NCBI RefSeq assembly: GCF_900176035.1
Contig: NZ_FWWT01000012.1
Location: forward strand, 1-64,000
Length of the DNA stretch: 64,000 bases
DNA from: Desulfonispora thiosulfatigenes DSM 11270
Lineage (GTDB): Bacteria > Bacillota > Peptococcia > Peptococcales > Desulfonisporaceae
Reading direction: 5' to 3'
The translations under genes were made by a program, and so were the position numbers. Of the stretch, positions 28,527 through 38,344 are shown in pieces (position 1 is the stretch's first letter; every line of letters begins with the position of its first letter). The notes under the pieces are model-generated. The model saw only the letters and a list, made by a program, of their open reading frames with translations, had not been told where the DNA came from and made no database searches.

Positions 28527-29440
28527 TAGTTAGCACCTACCTTTTGGACAAATATATCCTCTAGCCTAGGTTCATACACAGAAAATTGTTCAATATCTAT
28601 ATCAATTTCACCAAGTGCCTGTAAAAAATCATTTTTCGTATGTGACCCTAATAACTCTATAACTAAATATTCTTTTCTCTTTTCGATTACCTTTACAATT
28701 TTGTTTAACTTACTTTCTAGTGTGTCTTTTAATTGTTCTGAGCTTAAATTAACGGCACTAATCGTTAATCTATTTTGACCATATTCTAATTTTATTTCTT
28801 TTAAATTGCCGGTTAAAACGATATTCCCCTGATCTATTAAAGCAATTTCTTCACAAAACTCTTCTACATAATTCATTTGATGGCTTGAAAATATTAATAA
28901 CTTATTTTCTATAATTAACTCTGTGATAATGTCCTTTAAAATCTGAGAATTTACAGGGTCTAAGCCACTAAAAGGCTCATCTAAAATAATGATATCTGGA
29001 TTACTTAAAAAGGTTTCGGCTAATTGCACCTTTTGTTGATTTCCCTTAGATAAGGTTTCTAACTTTTTATCCTTATATTCTTCTACACCTAATCTTTCTA
29101 ACCAATATAATGCATTAGTTTTAGCTTCCTTACTACTTAACCCTTTCAGCTTGCCTAAATACTGCAATTGGTCTAAAACCTTTTTCTTCGGATATAATCC
29201 TCTTTCCTCGGGTAAATATCCTATCTTTTGGTTACGTGCATTAAATTTTTCTCCATTTAAAATAATTTCACCCTGATTTGCTTCAAATAAATTCATAATA
29301 ATTCGTATAGTAGTAGTTTTTCCTGCTCCATTTCTACCTAAAAGACCTAAAGCCTTACCACTTGTGACCGAAAAGGAAATACCATGTATAACCTCTTTCC
29401 CTGAAAAGCTTTTGGTCAAACTTTTTATTTCTAATTTCAT
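28526..29440 (-). CDS. ABC transporter ATP-binding protein (NatA-like)
   Basis: 304 aa from the ATG at 29440; the frame also opens at a TTG (29452), which is unlikely. Walker A GRNGAGKTT, signature LSKGNQQKVQLAETF, Walker B DIIILDEPFSGLDP and switch His in FSSHQMNYVEEF are intact. A C-terminal domain of about 80 residues follows, as in NatA-type exporters (DUF4162-like). Partner of the permease at 27276-28526. Confidence 0.92.
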   Translation of the reverse strand: MKLEIKSLTKSFSGKEVIHGISFSVTSGKALGLLGRNGAGKTTTIRIIMNLFEANQGEIILNGEKFNARNQKIGYLPEERGLYPKKKVLDQLQYLGKLKGLSSKEAKTNALYWLERLGVEEYKDKKLETLSKGNQQKVQLAETFLSNPDIIILDEPFSGLDPVNSQILKDIITELIIENKLLIFSSHQMNYVEEFCEEIALIDQGNIVLTGNLKEIKLEYGQNRLTISAVNLSSEQLKDTLESKLNKIVKVIEKRKEYLVIELLGSHTKNDFLQALGEIDIDIEQFSVYEPRLEDIFVQKVGAN

Positions 29441-29501
29441 ATGACCCCCCAATATGTCTTGTGTCTTTTAATAGTATAATTAATTTTTATTTATAAATTC
29501 A

Positions 29502-29768
29502 TTAAAGGAAGTAAAAATAATAAATAATCAACATTTGTACGATAATTATTATCGGTACCCCTAGCGTAAAAGATTTATGCTTTGTCTTATGTCGAAAATA
29601 ATATATAGACACGATAAGGCCCACCGAACCCCCTATTAGAGCTAGGTAAAAAAGAGTCTTTTCTCGCACCCTTCTTTTATGTTGTATCGCTGCCTTTTTA
29701 TCAAGTCCAGATACTATAAAAGCAAGAATATTGATGCAAATTAAATAATAGGAAATGTATTTATGCAT
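29502..29768 (-). CDS. DUF1294 family small membrane protein
   Basis: 88 aa with three TM segments. The pattern YYLICINILAFIVSGLDKKAAIQHKRRVREKTLFYLALIGGSVG with DKxxA and RVxExxL is characteristic of DUF1294. Function unknown. It follows the helicase gene's 3' neighbour region and has its own GGAGGC site. Confidence 0.82.
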   Translation of the reverse strand: MHKYISYYLICINILAFIVSGLDKKAAIQHKRRVREKTLFYLALIGGSVGLIVSIYYFRHKTKHKSFTLGVPIIIIVQMLIIYYFYFL

Positions 29769-29800
29769 TGTGCCTCCTTGATAATATGTCTTATGAACTT

Positions 29801-32800
29801 TTATCCCACTACTAACTTATTTGTTCTTTTTAAGAATTTAGCTGGTATTGGGTTGTCTAGTTTCCAAGTAATATTCATTGGTCTACTTCCTTCATGTTTC
29901 ACATAGTTTGCGGTGCCTAAAAAAGTAAATGGAGCAGTCCCAGCTAAATCAGTATTAAATTCACGAACGAATAAAAGCACCTTAAAACCTTGTTTACGGT
30001 GATTAATATAGCGTTTTCCTGTTATCGATTCCTCGGACGTTGTACTTTGACTCTGCCAATGGAATAACCACTCATTAATAGAGTAATCATTATACATAGT
30101 AGTTGGAGAATAATCTTTCAGAGCCTTGTTTAGCGTGATAATAAAGACATCCAAATTCTTTTCAGGTAGCCATTTTACGCCTTGACGTATGACACTAGGT
30201 TTTAGATAATCAAGTGCCACAAAGATTTGATCTCTTGTATATTTACAATGGACATCAAGAGGACAATCAAAACCTAAATCAATTGATATATCTATAAAAT
30301 TGATATGATCAAATTTATATTTAAGGATCTCTATTAATTCACTATATAAAACTAAATTTTTCTGGATCTCCACCAAACCATCTTTAAGACTAGAAAATCC
30401 GCATTCTTCGTAGGATTTCTGCCATACAGTAAATTGAAACATTTGAAGCATTCTTATTTGCCCTTTACTTAGTTTGTTAAGGTCTAAACTTCCTACCTCC
30501 GGCAAAACTTCAATCAAAAATGACAACCACCTTCTTGAATCAATAGCACAAATTTTCGCAAATGCTTTTGTTAAAATATTTTCTAATTTTTCATCGAAAT
30601 TCTCCCTTACCCCCGCCTCAACACAAAGCCGTGAGAAACTATTCCTTGTATATATAGTGCGAATGTCTAACTGATAATGATTAATAAAATTTTCTAAGGT
30701 TAACTTTTTATCTGTATCTTCTTCAAAATTTGCAATACGTGAAATGATACCCACCTTTGTTCCAAAGGATGAACGAATATTGTCTAATATATATTTTTTT
30801 GCTTTACGTTCTAGCTGAATATAGCATCCTTTAGGAACAGAAATAAAACCATCTTTAATTTCCCTATCTATTCCTTTTGTAGAATTTGCTAATAGTGCAG
30901 CAAACTTATTTTCAAAATTATACTTCTTGTTTGCTTGACCAATAAAATCAAGAACAGTGAGACAATCCTTATTTTCAGCTAAACGCAGCCCACGTCCTAG
31001 CTGCTGTAAAAATACGGTCAATGACTCTGTTGGACGTAAAAATAGAACAGTGTTTACTTCAGGAATGTCTATACCTTCGTTATATATATCAACCACAAAA
31101 ATAAACTTAATTTCACCATACACAAGTTTTTGCTGTGCTGAATCTCTTTCTTTTTGTGGTGAATTCCCTGATAAACAGATAGATGGAATATTATGTTCAT
31201 TAAATAATTTCGCCATAAACTCTGCATGTTCAATCGAAACACAAAATCCTAATCCTCTTACTTCATTTAAATCTGTAACGTACTTTAAAATAGCCTCAAT
31301 TATCATATTAGCACGCTTTTTAGCAATCATACCCGAAAAAGTATATATTTTTGAAAGTTCTGCCTTATCATATCCCCCACGTACCCATTTCAGACTATCA
31401 AGGTTAACGGTATCTGTTACACCAAAATATTGAAATGGACATAATAGTTTACGATTAATAGCTTCTGGTAAACGGATTTCTGCGGCTATACGATTATTAA
31501 AATACTCTAAGATATTTTTACCATCCATACGTTCAGGGGTCGCAGTAAGACCTAATAATATTTTTGGCTTATAATAAAATAATAATTTTTGGTATGTTGG
31601 TGCCGCTGCATGATGAAATTCATCTATTATAATAAAGTCATAAAAGTCTGGGGTAGTTTTACTAGTTAGGTCTTTGGAATTAAAAGTCTGAACAGAAATG
31701 AACAAATGGTCGATATTTTCTGGCTTATGACCTCCAACAAATAAATCACCAAAATTGGCATCTTTTAAAACACCTTTAAAGCAAGCTCTAGCCTGCTTTA
31801 ATATTTCTTCACGATGAGCTACAAACAAAATTCTAACCAGCCTATTTCCATACGTTTTACAAAAATTTTTATAATCAAATGCTGAAATAACAGTCTTTCC
31901 AGTACCTGTTGCTGCAACAATTAAGTTTCTATAATTACCACGAACTTCACGTTCAGCTTTCAATTGATCTAAAATTTCTTGCTGATAAGGGTAAGGATTT
32001 ATATCAAAAGCATAAGGAATGTCGATATTATTTTCAAAATATTTTTCCCCTTTTAAAGCAAGTTCTAAACGTTTTCTTTGATCCTTAGAATATTCCTCAA
32101 ATTCAGTGGAATTCCAATAACTTTCAAAAGTAGCGTTAATCTTTTTAATTGTATCTGGTAGATCTTTTTGAGTTGCTTTTACATTCCATTCAAGTCCACT
32201 AGAAATAGCAGCATTCGAAAGATTTGATGAGCCAATATATGCAGTAGTAAAGCCTGTGCCACGATAAAATACGTATGTTTTTGCATGAAGTCGTGTGCGT
32301 TTTGTGTCATAACTAACCTTTATTTCTGTATTCTGTAATTTTCTTAATTCTTCTATAGCTTTTACATCCGTAGCACCCATGTAAGATGTAGTTATAATAC
32401 GAAGTTTTCCTCCATCATTTGTAAATTCTCTGAGTTCATCTATAATTAAACGTAATCCACTCCACTTAATAAAAGATACTAACATATCAATTTTATTACA
32501 TGAAATTATTTCCTTTTTAAGTTCAGTAAACATCTGGGGTTCATGCACAGCACCAGTAAAAAGAGAACTTTGTGCTATAGAAGTTTCAGGTCTAATAATT
32601 TCAGCTTTTTTATTAATTGCATATATATTATTTTTAATATCCAAAAGTGCAAGAAGTTGTTCAGCACGTTCATCCACAGACAATAAATCAAAGATAGCTT
32701 CTTTAGTTTCTTCTTTTATAGTAGTCACAATCTTATTTGCAAGTACAATTTGAGCCAGCATATCTCCCCCATTATCCTTGACATTATCTAGGCCTTTTTC

Positions 32801-32947
32801 AATAATTTCAGATATGTACTTTGCTAAAATTTTGGAGGATTCTGCATTATCAATAGGCGCAGTCTGAATTAACTTGTCCTTATTTTTATCAAGTTCTTGT
32901 CCCAACTCTTTATTGATGACTAGTTCATATAATCCTGGTTTTAGCAT
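29801..32947 (-). CDS. PLD-domain / SF2 helicase / DUF3427 protein
   Basis: 1048 aa. Residues about 130-290 form a phospholipase-D-like domain (His221-x-Lys223 in RLHAKTYVFYRG, then GSSNLSNAAISSGLEWN). An SF2 helicase core follows: GTGKT at 348-352, DEFH at 442-445, LTATPERMDG, and QQLGRGLR. The last ~350 residues match the DUF3427-type C-terminal domain (KGCYIQLERKAKKYILDNI, SEESITGKRYINHRKQG). Such proteins are annotated as helicases of unknown role and occur in variable regions, so DNA repair or defence is possible. AAGGAGGA precedes the ATG. It lies 145 bp downstream of topB, same strand. Confidence 0.9.
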   Translation of the reverse strand: MLKPGLYELVINKELGQELDKNKDKLIQTAPIDNAESSKILAKYISEIIEKGLDNVKDNGGDMLAQIVLANKIVTTIKEETKEAIFDLLSVDERAEQLLALLDIKNNIYAINKKAEIIRPETSIAQSSLFTGAVHEPQMFTELKKEIISCNKIDMLVSFIKWSGLRLIIDELREFTNDGGKLRIITTSYMGATDVKAIEELRKLQNTEIKVSYDTKRTRLHAKTYVFYRGTGFTTAYIGSSNLSNAAISSGLEWNVKATQKDLPDTIKKINATFESYWNSTEFEEYSKDQRKRLELALKGEKYFENNIDIPYAFDINPYPYQQEILDQLKAEREVRGNYRNLIVAATGTGKTVISAFDYKNFCKTYGNRLVRILFVAHREEILKQARACFKGVLKDANFGDLFVGGHKPENIDHLFISVQTFNSKDLTSKTTPDFYDFIIIDEFHHAAAPTYQKLLFYYKPKILLGLTATPERMDGKNILEYFNNRIAAEIRLPEAINRKLLCPFQYFGVTDTVNLDSLKWVRGGYDKAELSKIYTFSGMIAKKRANMIIEAILKYVTDLNEVRGLGFCVSIEHAEFMAKLFNEHNIPSICLSGNSPQKERDSAQQKLVYGEIKFIFVVDIYNEGIDIPEVNTVLFLRPTESLTVFLQQLGRGLRLAENKDCLTVLDFIGQANKKYNFENKFAALLANSTKGIDREIKDGFISVPKGCYIQLERKAKKYILDNIRSSFGTKVGIISRIANFEEDTDKKLTLENFINHYQLDIRTIYTRNSFSRLCVEAGVRENFDEKLENILTKAFAKICAIDSRRWLSFLIEVLPEVGSLDLNKLSKGQIRMLQMFQFTVWQKSYEECGFSSLKDGLVEIQKNLVLYSELIEILKYKFDHINFIDISIDLGFDCPLDVHCKYTRDQIFVALDYLKPSVIRQGVKWLPEKNLDVFIITLNKALKDYSPTTMYNDYSINEWLFHWQSQSTTSEESITGKRYINHRKQGFKVLLFVREFNTDLAGTAPFTFLGTANYVKHEGSRPMNITWKLDNPIPAKFLKRTNKLVVG

Positions 32948-33092
32948 TTTTAATCCTCCTTAATAATAGAAAACAATCTCCTTAACCTAATCTTTATACT
33001 CTCTATATGTATTCACAGTTTAGATTAACATGTAATGCCCATCAAATTCCATTATATAATAAGCCCTAAAGCTATGCTATTTCATTGTTTCT

Positions 33093-35264
33093 TTAATTAT
33101 CAAGCTTCATTTTCCAACTGAAAATTTCGTTTTCTTCATTTTTTTCATAACTCATAACAGCATCAAACTTATTACCATCTTTGCTTGTTAGTCCTTTGAC
33201 TGTTACTTCTCCATTCTTCAAAAACATTTTCACCATCGTTTTTGTTAGTTTCTTTTTCACAGAAGCTAAAAACTCATCATTTTTCCAAATAACAAATTTA
33301 CAACCGTTTCTCCAGTTGCTACAACCGTATCCTTTAGTTCCTTCAATTATTCCTTGACCACACAGGGGACATTTTCCCAGTACTTCATACTCTTTTTCGA
33401 TTTGTTGACCTTTAGTTGATTGGACTTCATTAATAATTACCTTTTGTTCGCTTTTTATTTTCTTAACAGCAGTAGTAGTAAATTCATAAATCAATTCAAG
33501 GAATGCTTCTTTAGTAAACTTTTGTTTTTCAATATCAGATAAGGTTTTCTCTAATCTACCCGTAAACTCTAAATCAAATAATTCTTTTATTGGAAAAGCT
33601 GTTACAATTTTTTTCCCCAGTTCTGTGCAGGTTAAGTTTTTATTTTGTCCCACAATATAACCGACATCTTTTAATTTTTTTATTGTCCCTGCTCTTGTAG
33701 CTGGCGTACCTATACTATAACCACTTAAAATTGCAGCCATCATTTCTTCGCTATCATCATCCTCATAGCCTTTCCCACATGTCTCCATCACTCTTAGTAA
33801 AGTTTTTTCAGTATGATACTTAGGTGGCTTTGTAGTGTGCGATGATAATTTATTATTTTCAATACTTACGCTATCATTTATCTTCACTAATGGTAAAATT
33901 GTATCTTTTGATTCAATCTTCTCAACTTTTTTCCAACCTTCGACCAATTGGACCCGTCCTTTAGATATAAACCGTCCCTTTATTTCACTATTATTAACCT
34001 TTGTAATTATCTTTGTCTCTTCATGTTCCGCGACGGGCATGAATTGCATAATAAAACGGTTTTTTATAGCTGTATACACCATTTGTTCATCAATTGTTAA
34101 ACTTTTAGGAATTAAATATGTTGGTATAATTGCGCTATGACTCTCGACCTTTGAATTGTCAAAAACACGTTTTAATTTAGCAAATTTAATTTCATTCTCA
34201 TATGGCAATCCTATTTTTAAAGTGTCTAGTACTTTTGCAGACTTGCCTACTAGACTTTCCTCTAATACCACGCTTGCAGTCCTTGGGTAAGTAATATACT
34301 TCTTTTCATAAAGCGACTGGGCTATCTTTAAAACTTTTTCAGATGTCCAACCTTTGTATTTGCTGGTAATATAGCCTTGTAAATTTGAAAGATTAAATAA
34401 GTAAGGGGGATACTCCCTTTTTTTCTCAACTTGTTTATCGTCGATGGATGCCATTTGATTTGCAAGAGCTTGTTTAATCAGTTCAAGTACTTCCTTTGAT
34501 TCGAACTTTTCTATTTCATTTTCAAGATATGTTCCTTTGTATTCTTTTTCATCTCTAGTTTTAAAAGTAGCTTCAAGTTTATAGAACTTCTTTGGAACAA
34601 AATTCTCAATTTCCTTATCTCGGTCATAAATAACCTTTAAGGTCGGCATTAATACTCTTCCAATATTCAATACCTTTCTGGAGCCTTTTTGATACTGAAG
34701 TGTTGCTACTGAAGTTAAGTTGATTCCGATAACCCAGTCAGCCCACTGGCGACCAATACCAGCATCTTGAAGTGGTTTCATTTCAATATTAGGCTTAATG
34801 TTTTGAAGTCCTTTCAGCACTTCATCTGGGGTCCATTCATTTTGCAGAAGCCTGTATACTTTTTTCTGGGTCTTAAAATTGTAAATAATCGTATCTCCTA
34901 TAATTTGGCCTTCTCTATCAAAATCGCACGCTGAAATAATCATCTCTACGTCATTTCTTTTCATTAAACTATAAATTATTTTCAACTGCTTTTTAGCTCC
35001 TAGATCTTCTTTTCCACGATTTCGGGGATCACTTTTGACCTTGTACCGGAAATTTGATGGAATAAAAGGGAAGTTTGCTAGACTCCATCTTGCCATCTTT
35101 TCATCATAGTCCTTTGCATCATAAAGTTCTAGTAAATGTCCAAATGCCCATGTAATAATATAGCCATTACCTTCAAAATAACCGTCACTCTTATGTTTAA
35201 TTTTTAAAGCGTCTGCAATATTTTTGGCAACAGAAGGCTTTTCTGTGATAATTAATTTAAGTAT
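33093..35264 (-). CDS. topB: DNA topoisomerase III, apparently with an ATA start codon
   Basis: Type IA topoisomerase. Reading upstream of the first in-frame ATG (35096), the frame encodes the missing N-terminus: KLIITEKPSVAKNIADALK (with the catalytic TOPRIM Glu) through ITWAFGHLLELYDAKDYDEKMARW. GGAGGTG is placed just before an ATA codon at 35264-35262, and no ATG/GTG/TTG lies between it and the upstream in-frame stop. From ATA the protein is 723 aa, close to B. subtilis TopB. Other motifs: DFDREGQ, active-site TYPRT, and a C-terminal zinc ribbon CPLCGQGI...GCSNWRNGCKF. Either AUA initiates, or ATG has mutated or been misread. Confidence 0.88.
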   Translation of the reverse strand: MLKLIITEKPSVAKNIADALKIKHKSDGYFEGNGYIITWAFGHLLELYDAKDYDEKMARWSLANFPFIPSNFRYKVKSDPRNRGKEDLGAKKQLKIIYSLMKRNDVEMIISACDFDREGQIIGDTIIYNFKTQKKVYRLLQNEWTPDEVLKGLQNIKPNIEMKPLQDAGIGRQWADWVIGINLTSVATLQYQKGSRKVLNIGRVLMPTLKVIYDRDKEIENFVPKKFYKLEATFKTRDEKEYKGTYLENEIEKFESKEVLELIKQALANQMASIDDKQVEKKREYPPYLFNLSNLQGYITSKYKGWTSEKVLKIAQSLYEKKYITYPRTASVVLEESLVGKSAKVLDTLKIGLPYENEIKFAKLKRVFDNSKVESHSAIIPTYLIPKSLTIDEQMVYTAIKNRFIMQFMPVAEHEETKIITKVNNSEIKGRFISKGRVQLVEGWKKVEKIESKDTILPLVKINDSVSIENNKLSSHTTKPPKYHTEKTLLRVMETCGKGYEDDDSEEMMAAILSGYSIGTPATRAGTIKKLKDVGYIVGQNKNLTCTELGKKIVTAFPIKELFDLEFTGRLEKTLSDIEKQKFTKEAFLELIYEFTTTAVKKIKSEQKVIINEVQSTKGQQIEKEYEVLGKCPLCGQGIIEGTKGYGCSNWRNGCKFVIWKNDEFLASVKKKLTKTMVKMFLKNGEVTVKGLTSKDGNKFDAVMSYEKNEENEIFSWKMKLDN

Positions 35265-35362
35265 ATTCCCACCTCCATAAGTAATTTAGTTAAAAGAACA
35301 GCTTTTTTATTTATAAGTTAAATATTTGATAAAATGGCATAATAAAATATTTTATACTAAAC

Positions 35363-35398
35363 AAAAAAGAATGGCTAGCATCAGCTCTCCATTCTTTT
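35363..35398 (-). terminator. Terminator of the cupin pair
   Basis: Minus-strand GTAAAAGAATGGAGAGC ... GCTAGCCATTCTTTTTT hairpin, downstream of the cupin genes and upstream of topB. Confidence 0.8.
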
Positions 35399-35479
35399 AC
35401 AATCTATATTACTTTATTTAAAAAATCAATAGTGTGAGTATTTATTAATTTAAGCTAATACTTAAATCTTAAACTAACC

Positions 35480-35812
35480 TTATTTTACAACAGTCAATAA
35501 CATTTTAAAATTAGTAATTGATTTTACTGCATGCGGTATATTAGCTGGCAATACAATTGTCTGTCCTGTTTTAGCTACTTGTGACTTTCCATCAATAGTA
35601 ACTTCTGCTTCTCCGTCTAAAATAATAACCATTGCATCTCCAGGAGCTGCATGAGTACTTACGCCTTCTCCTTGCGCAAAAGCAAAAAGCGTAATTCCTA
35701 CTCCAGGCTTTTGTGCAAGAGTTAGACTTGCAACTCTTCCTGGTTCATATTCTACCAAATCGGTAAGTGTATATGCTGTGCTATGTTCAATATTTTTAAT
35801 CATTTCATCCAT
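35480..35812 (-). CDS. Small cupin-domain protein (second of pair)
   Basis: 110 aa from the ATG at 35812, which has AAGGAGGA in front; an in-frame ATG at 35836 is less likely. Single cupin barrel: HAAPGDAMVIILDGEAEVTIDG (motif 1, with only one clear His) and GQTIVLPANIPHAVKS (motif 2). No catalytic role can be assigned. A paralogue lies directly upstream. Confidence 0.82.
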   Translation of the reverse strand: MDEMIKNIEHSTAYTLTDLVEYEPGRVASLTLAQKPGVGITLFAFAQGEGVSTHAAPGDAMVIILDGEAEVTIDGKSQVAKTGQTIVLPANIPHAVKSITNFKMLLTVVK

Positions 35813-35828
35813 AATATAATCCTCCTTT

Positions 35829-36161
35829 TTATTCATTTACTGTGATTTGCAAAACCTTAAAGGCACCTTTAGCAGCGATTTCATGTAAAACATGTGCTGG
35901 TACCATAAATACATCTCCTGCCTTTAAGTGATGTACATTTTCTCCTTGGGTAATTATTGCTTCACCTTCAACAATGTAATACATCGTATCACCAAAATAT
36001 TCTTCTTCACTCACGTTCTCATTATCTGCAAAGGTAAGCAACGTAATTTGTAAATGCTCACTTTGGGCAAGAGCCATACTAATTATTTGGTTTTTCTTTG
36101 GACTTATTAACTCTGCTAATAATTTAGGCATATCCTGTGGTAAATTTCTTAAAGTAGCCAT
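35829..36161 (-). CDS. Small cupin-domain protein (first of pair)
   Basis: 110 aa, same architecture as its downstream neighbour (VEGEAIITQGENVHHLKAGDVFMVPAHVLHEIAAKG). Motif 1 has EEEYFGD where metal-binding cupins have HxH, so the metal site appears altered. The pair is separated by 16 bp and probably forms a two-gene operon from a duplication. Function unknown. Confidence 0.82.
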   Translation of the reverse strand: MATLRNLPQDMPKLLAELISPKKNQIISMALAQSEHLQITLLTFADNENVSEEEYFGDTMYYIVEGEAIITQGENVHHLKAGDVFMVPAHVLHEIAAKGAFKVLQITVNE

Positions 36162-36256
36162 TAATATTTCACCCCTTTAAGCATCATAATAGATATTATC
36201 TCTAGTCTTATATCATTTAATTCAATAATTAATGCTTTCTTCCTTCTTGTTAAATA

Positions 36257-36323
36257 GAAAAACACTCGGCTTAATAATTTTGCCTTAAAGTAGACAGGCA
36301 ATTCATAGCAGAGTGTTTTTTTA
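36257..36323 (-). terminator. Long terminator hairpin of the first GntR-ABC operon
   Basis: Minus-strand AAACACTCTGC ... GC-GAGTGTTTTT outer stem closing an inner ATTGCCTGTCTACTTTAAGGCAA hairpin, ending in T5. It lies past the permease stop at 36329. Confidence 0.75.
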
Positions 36324-36328
36324 ATGTA

Positions 36329-38344
36329 TTATTTTAAAGCATCCTTTATTTCTCTCGGTACCTTTTCTTCACTAATATAACCTAAAATCTTATTGCCATT
36401 ATTAAGGTATACACCCATATAATATGAATTACCCAAATATGATTCTCCTTCTTGATTAGTTAAAAGATACTCAATCTTTTCCTTATCCTTAATTTTTACC
36501 GTTTGATCTTTAGCTAACTTTTCTAACTCAAATGCAGAATATACTCTATCCATCTCTTTTTCTACTTTTCCTACTACTATAGAGTTAATATCCTCAGGCA
36601 TAACCCTTACCTTTTCATAATAACCTTTGTCTTTTAACCATTTAGCTGTCATGCTATAAGATTTTTTCCAAGTTACATCAATATGACTATATTTCGATTC
36701 CTTTTCGTCATTTGTTTCCATTTCAACACTGGCCTTAGTCCTTACATTTATACTAGCCCAGGGAATAATATTACTATAATGTTCTTCATAAGATTCATCT
36801 AAAAGATCCATTTTTAATGCCTGAGTTAATTCTTTTATTTCATCTTTATTGATAATTTTTATACTTTTATTAACTTGGTAAATATAATCTGGGTTGATCT
36901 CAATATAGTCTATCGCCTCAGTATCTACTTTAAAGATATTGTGATACTTCCTCTTATACTCCATAGTTTCAAATATCTTCTTAATAGTAGGATTTTTCTG
37001 TACAAATTCATCTGGTGCTTCATAATCTCTATATATCTTCTTACCATTTTCTAACTCATAAGCTATACTCACTGTATTATAAGCACGTTTTTTTGCCATA
37101 TTCATAAACTCTTTTTTATTTTCTATCATTTCCTGGTGAAGTTCTCTTATTAATTCAATATTTTCTAATTTTTTTAACCCTTCTTGTTCTCCATACCTAT
37201 ACTGGTGGGATGAACCATTCCCATAGTAGGCATTTTGCACTCGACCTACCTCAGGTATCCTTTTTTCATATCCCGTAAAATCAAGCTTTATGCCTACAAA
37301 GACAATCATGATTATTAAAGAGTAAATTACAAAACCTTTTATATTTTTAAATACCCAAATAGTTTTTTTAAGAAGCATCTCCGCAATTAAATATCCTAGA
37401 AATCCTCCTATTGCGTATCCTAGATAAAGCCATGCATCTACTCTTATTACGGAGTAAAAATATGCACCACCTAATACCATTGAACAAAATGTAACACCAT
37501 ATTTAAAAATTGGCTTTAAACCTTCTAAAGTAATAGGATCTGTTGCTCTTTCTAAACTCCTTATTTTGTAAAACTGTAAGGCTATTATGTATAAAATTAA
37601 ACCTAATATTAAATACCATAATATTTGACTTATGTCTATTTTTTCAATAGTCCAAATACCGGTTACTGGTATAATCTTAAGTAGAAAACTTTCAACATCA
37701 CTATGAATTCCTGCAAATCCATAAACCAATTGATCTAAATTTACTAGTATCAGACTACCTAATCCTATAGGTAAAAAGATAAAGATAAGTGATAAAACTC
37801 CTTGAACAATACTAGTTCCTGTTACCATTGCTACTAAGCTAGAGATTAAATATACGATAATATTTCCTAATAATGTCTTACCCGTCCAAGCCATTATAGC
37901 ATTAGTGGTAAATACTTCTTGATAAAATATACTACCATCATTACTTGCTACCATTAATCCTAGTAAAAATAGCATATTGATAAGTACAGGAATAATGATA
38001 AGTATAAAACCTGCTACACTATGACTGTGAAACAATTGCTTTCTAGTAATTGGAAAGGAGTGAATAACCGTTGTTGAGTTAATAGTATGAAGATATCTAT
38101 ATATTAACAAAGATAGTAAAATTGCAAACACAATAGAATAAAACCCTTGAATTTCAAAGCCCCTAGGCTTTAAGAAACTTTCAACTATGTATGTTATACT
38201 TCTGTCTTTATCTCCCATTCTGAGCATTATTGGTAGAGGCCCTGTAAAAAAAAGCGAAATAAAATAGAGAGCTGATAGTCCCCATAACCTTTTAAAATCT
38301 TCTAAAATCATTGGCATATTAAAATATGAGGTTTTGTATTTCAT
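36329..38344 (-). CDS. ABC transporter permease, YtrC/YtrD-like, with C-terminal soluble domain
   Basis: 671 aa from the ATG at 38344 (GGAGGT seven bases upstream; an in-frame GTG is at 38353). About ten TM segments in the first ~390 residues, then a Lys/Glu-rich extracytoplasmic or cytoplasmic domain of about 280 residues resembling DUF6449 of YtrABC-type permeases. It overlaps the ATPase gene by 26 bp. Expected to be an exporter or sensor of envelope stress; substrate not known. Confidence 0.82.
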   Translation of the reverse strand: MKYKTSYFNMPMILEDFKRLWGLSALYFISLFFTGPLPIMLRMGDKDRSITYIVESFLKPRGFEIQGFYSIVFAILLSLLIYRYLHTINSTTVIHSFPITRKQLFHSHSVAGFILIIIPVLINMLFLLGLMVASNDGSIFYQEVFTTNAIMAWTGKTLLGNIIVYLISSLVAMVTGTSIVQGVLSLIFIFLPIGLGSLILVNLDQLVYGFAGIHSDVESFLLKIIPVTGIWTIEKIDISQILWYLILGLILYIIALQFYKIRSLERATDPITLEGLKPIFKYGVTFCSMVLGGAYFYSVIRVDAWLYLGYAIGGFLGYLIAEMLLKKTIWVFKNIKGFVIYSLIIMIVFVGIKLDFTGYEKRIPEVGRVQNAYYGNGSSHQYRYGEQEGLKKLENIELIRELHQEMIENKKEFMNMAKKRAYNTVSIAYELENGKKIYRDYEAPDEFVQKNPTIKKIFETMEYKRKYHNIFKVDTEAIDYIEINPDYIYQVNKSIKIINKDEIKELTQALKMDLLDESYEEHYSNIIPWASINVRTKASVEMETNDEKESKYSHIDVTWKKSYSMTAKWLKDKGYYEKVRVMPEDINSIVVGKVEKEMDRVYSAFELEKLAKDQTVKIKDKEKIEYLLTNQEGESYLGNSYYMGVYLNNGNKILGYISEEKVPREIKDALK

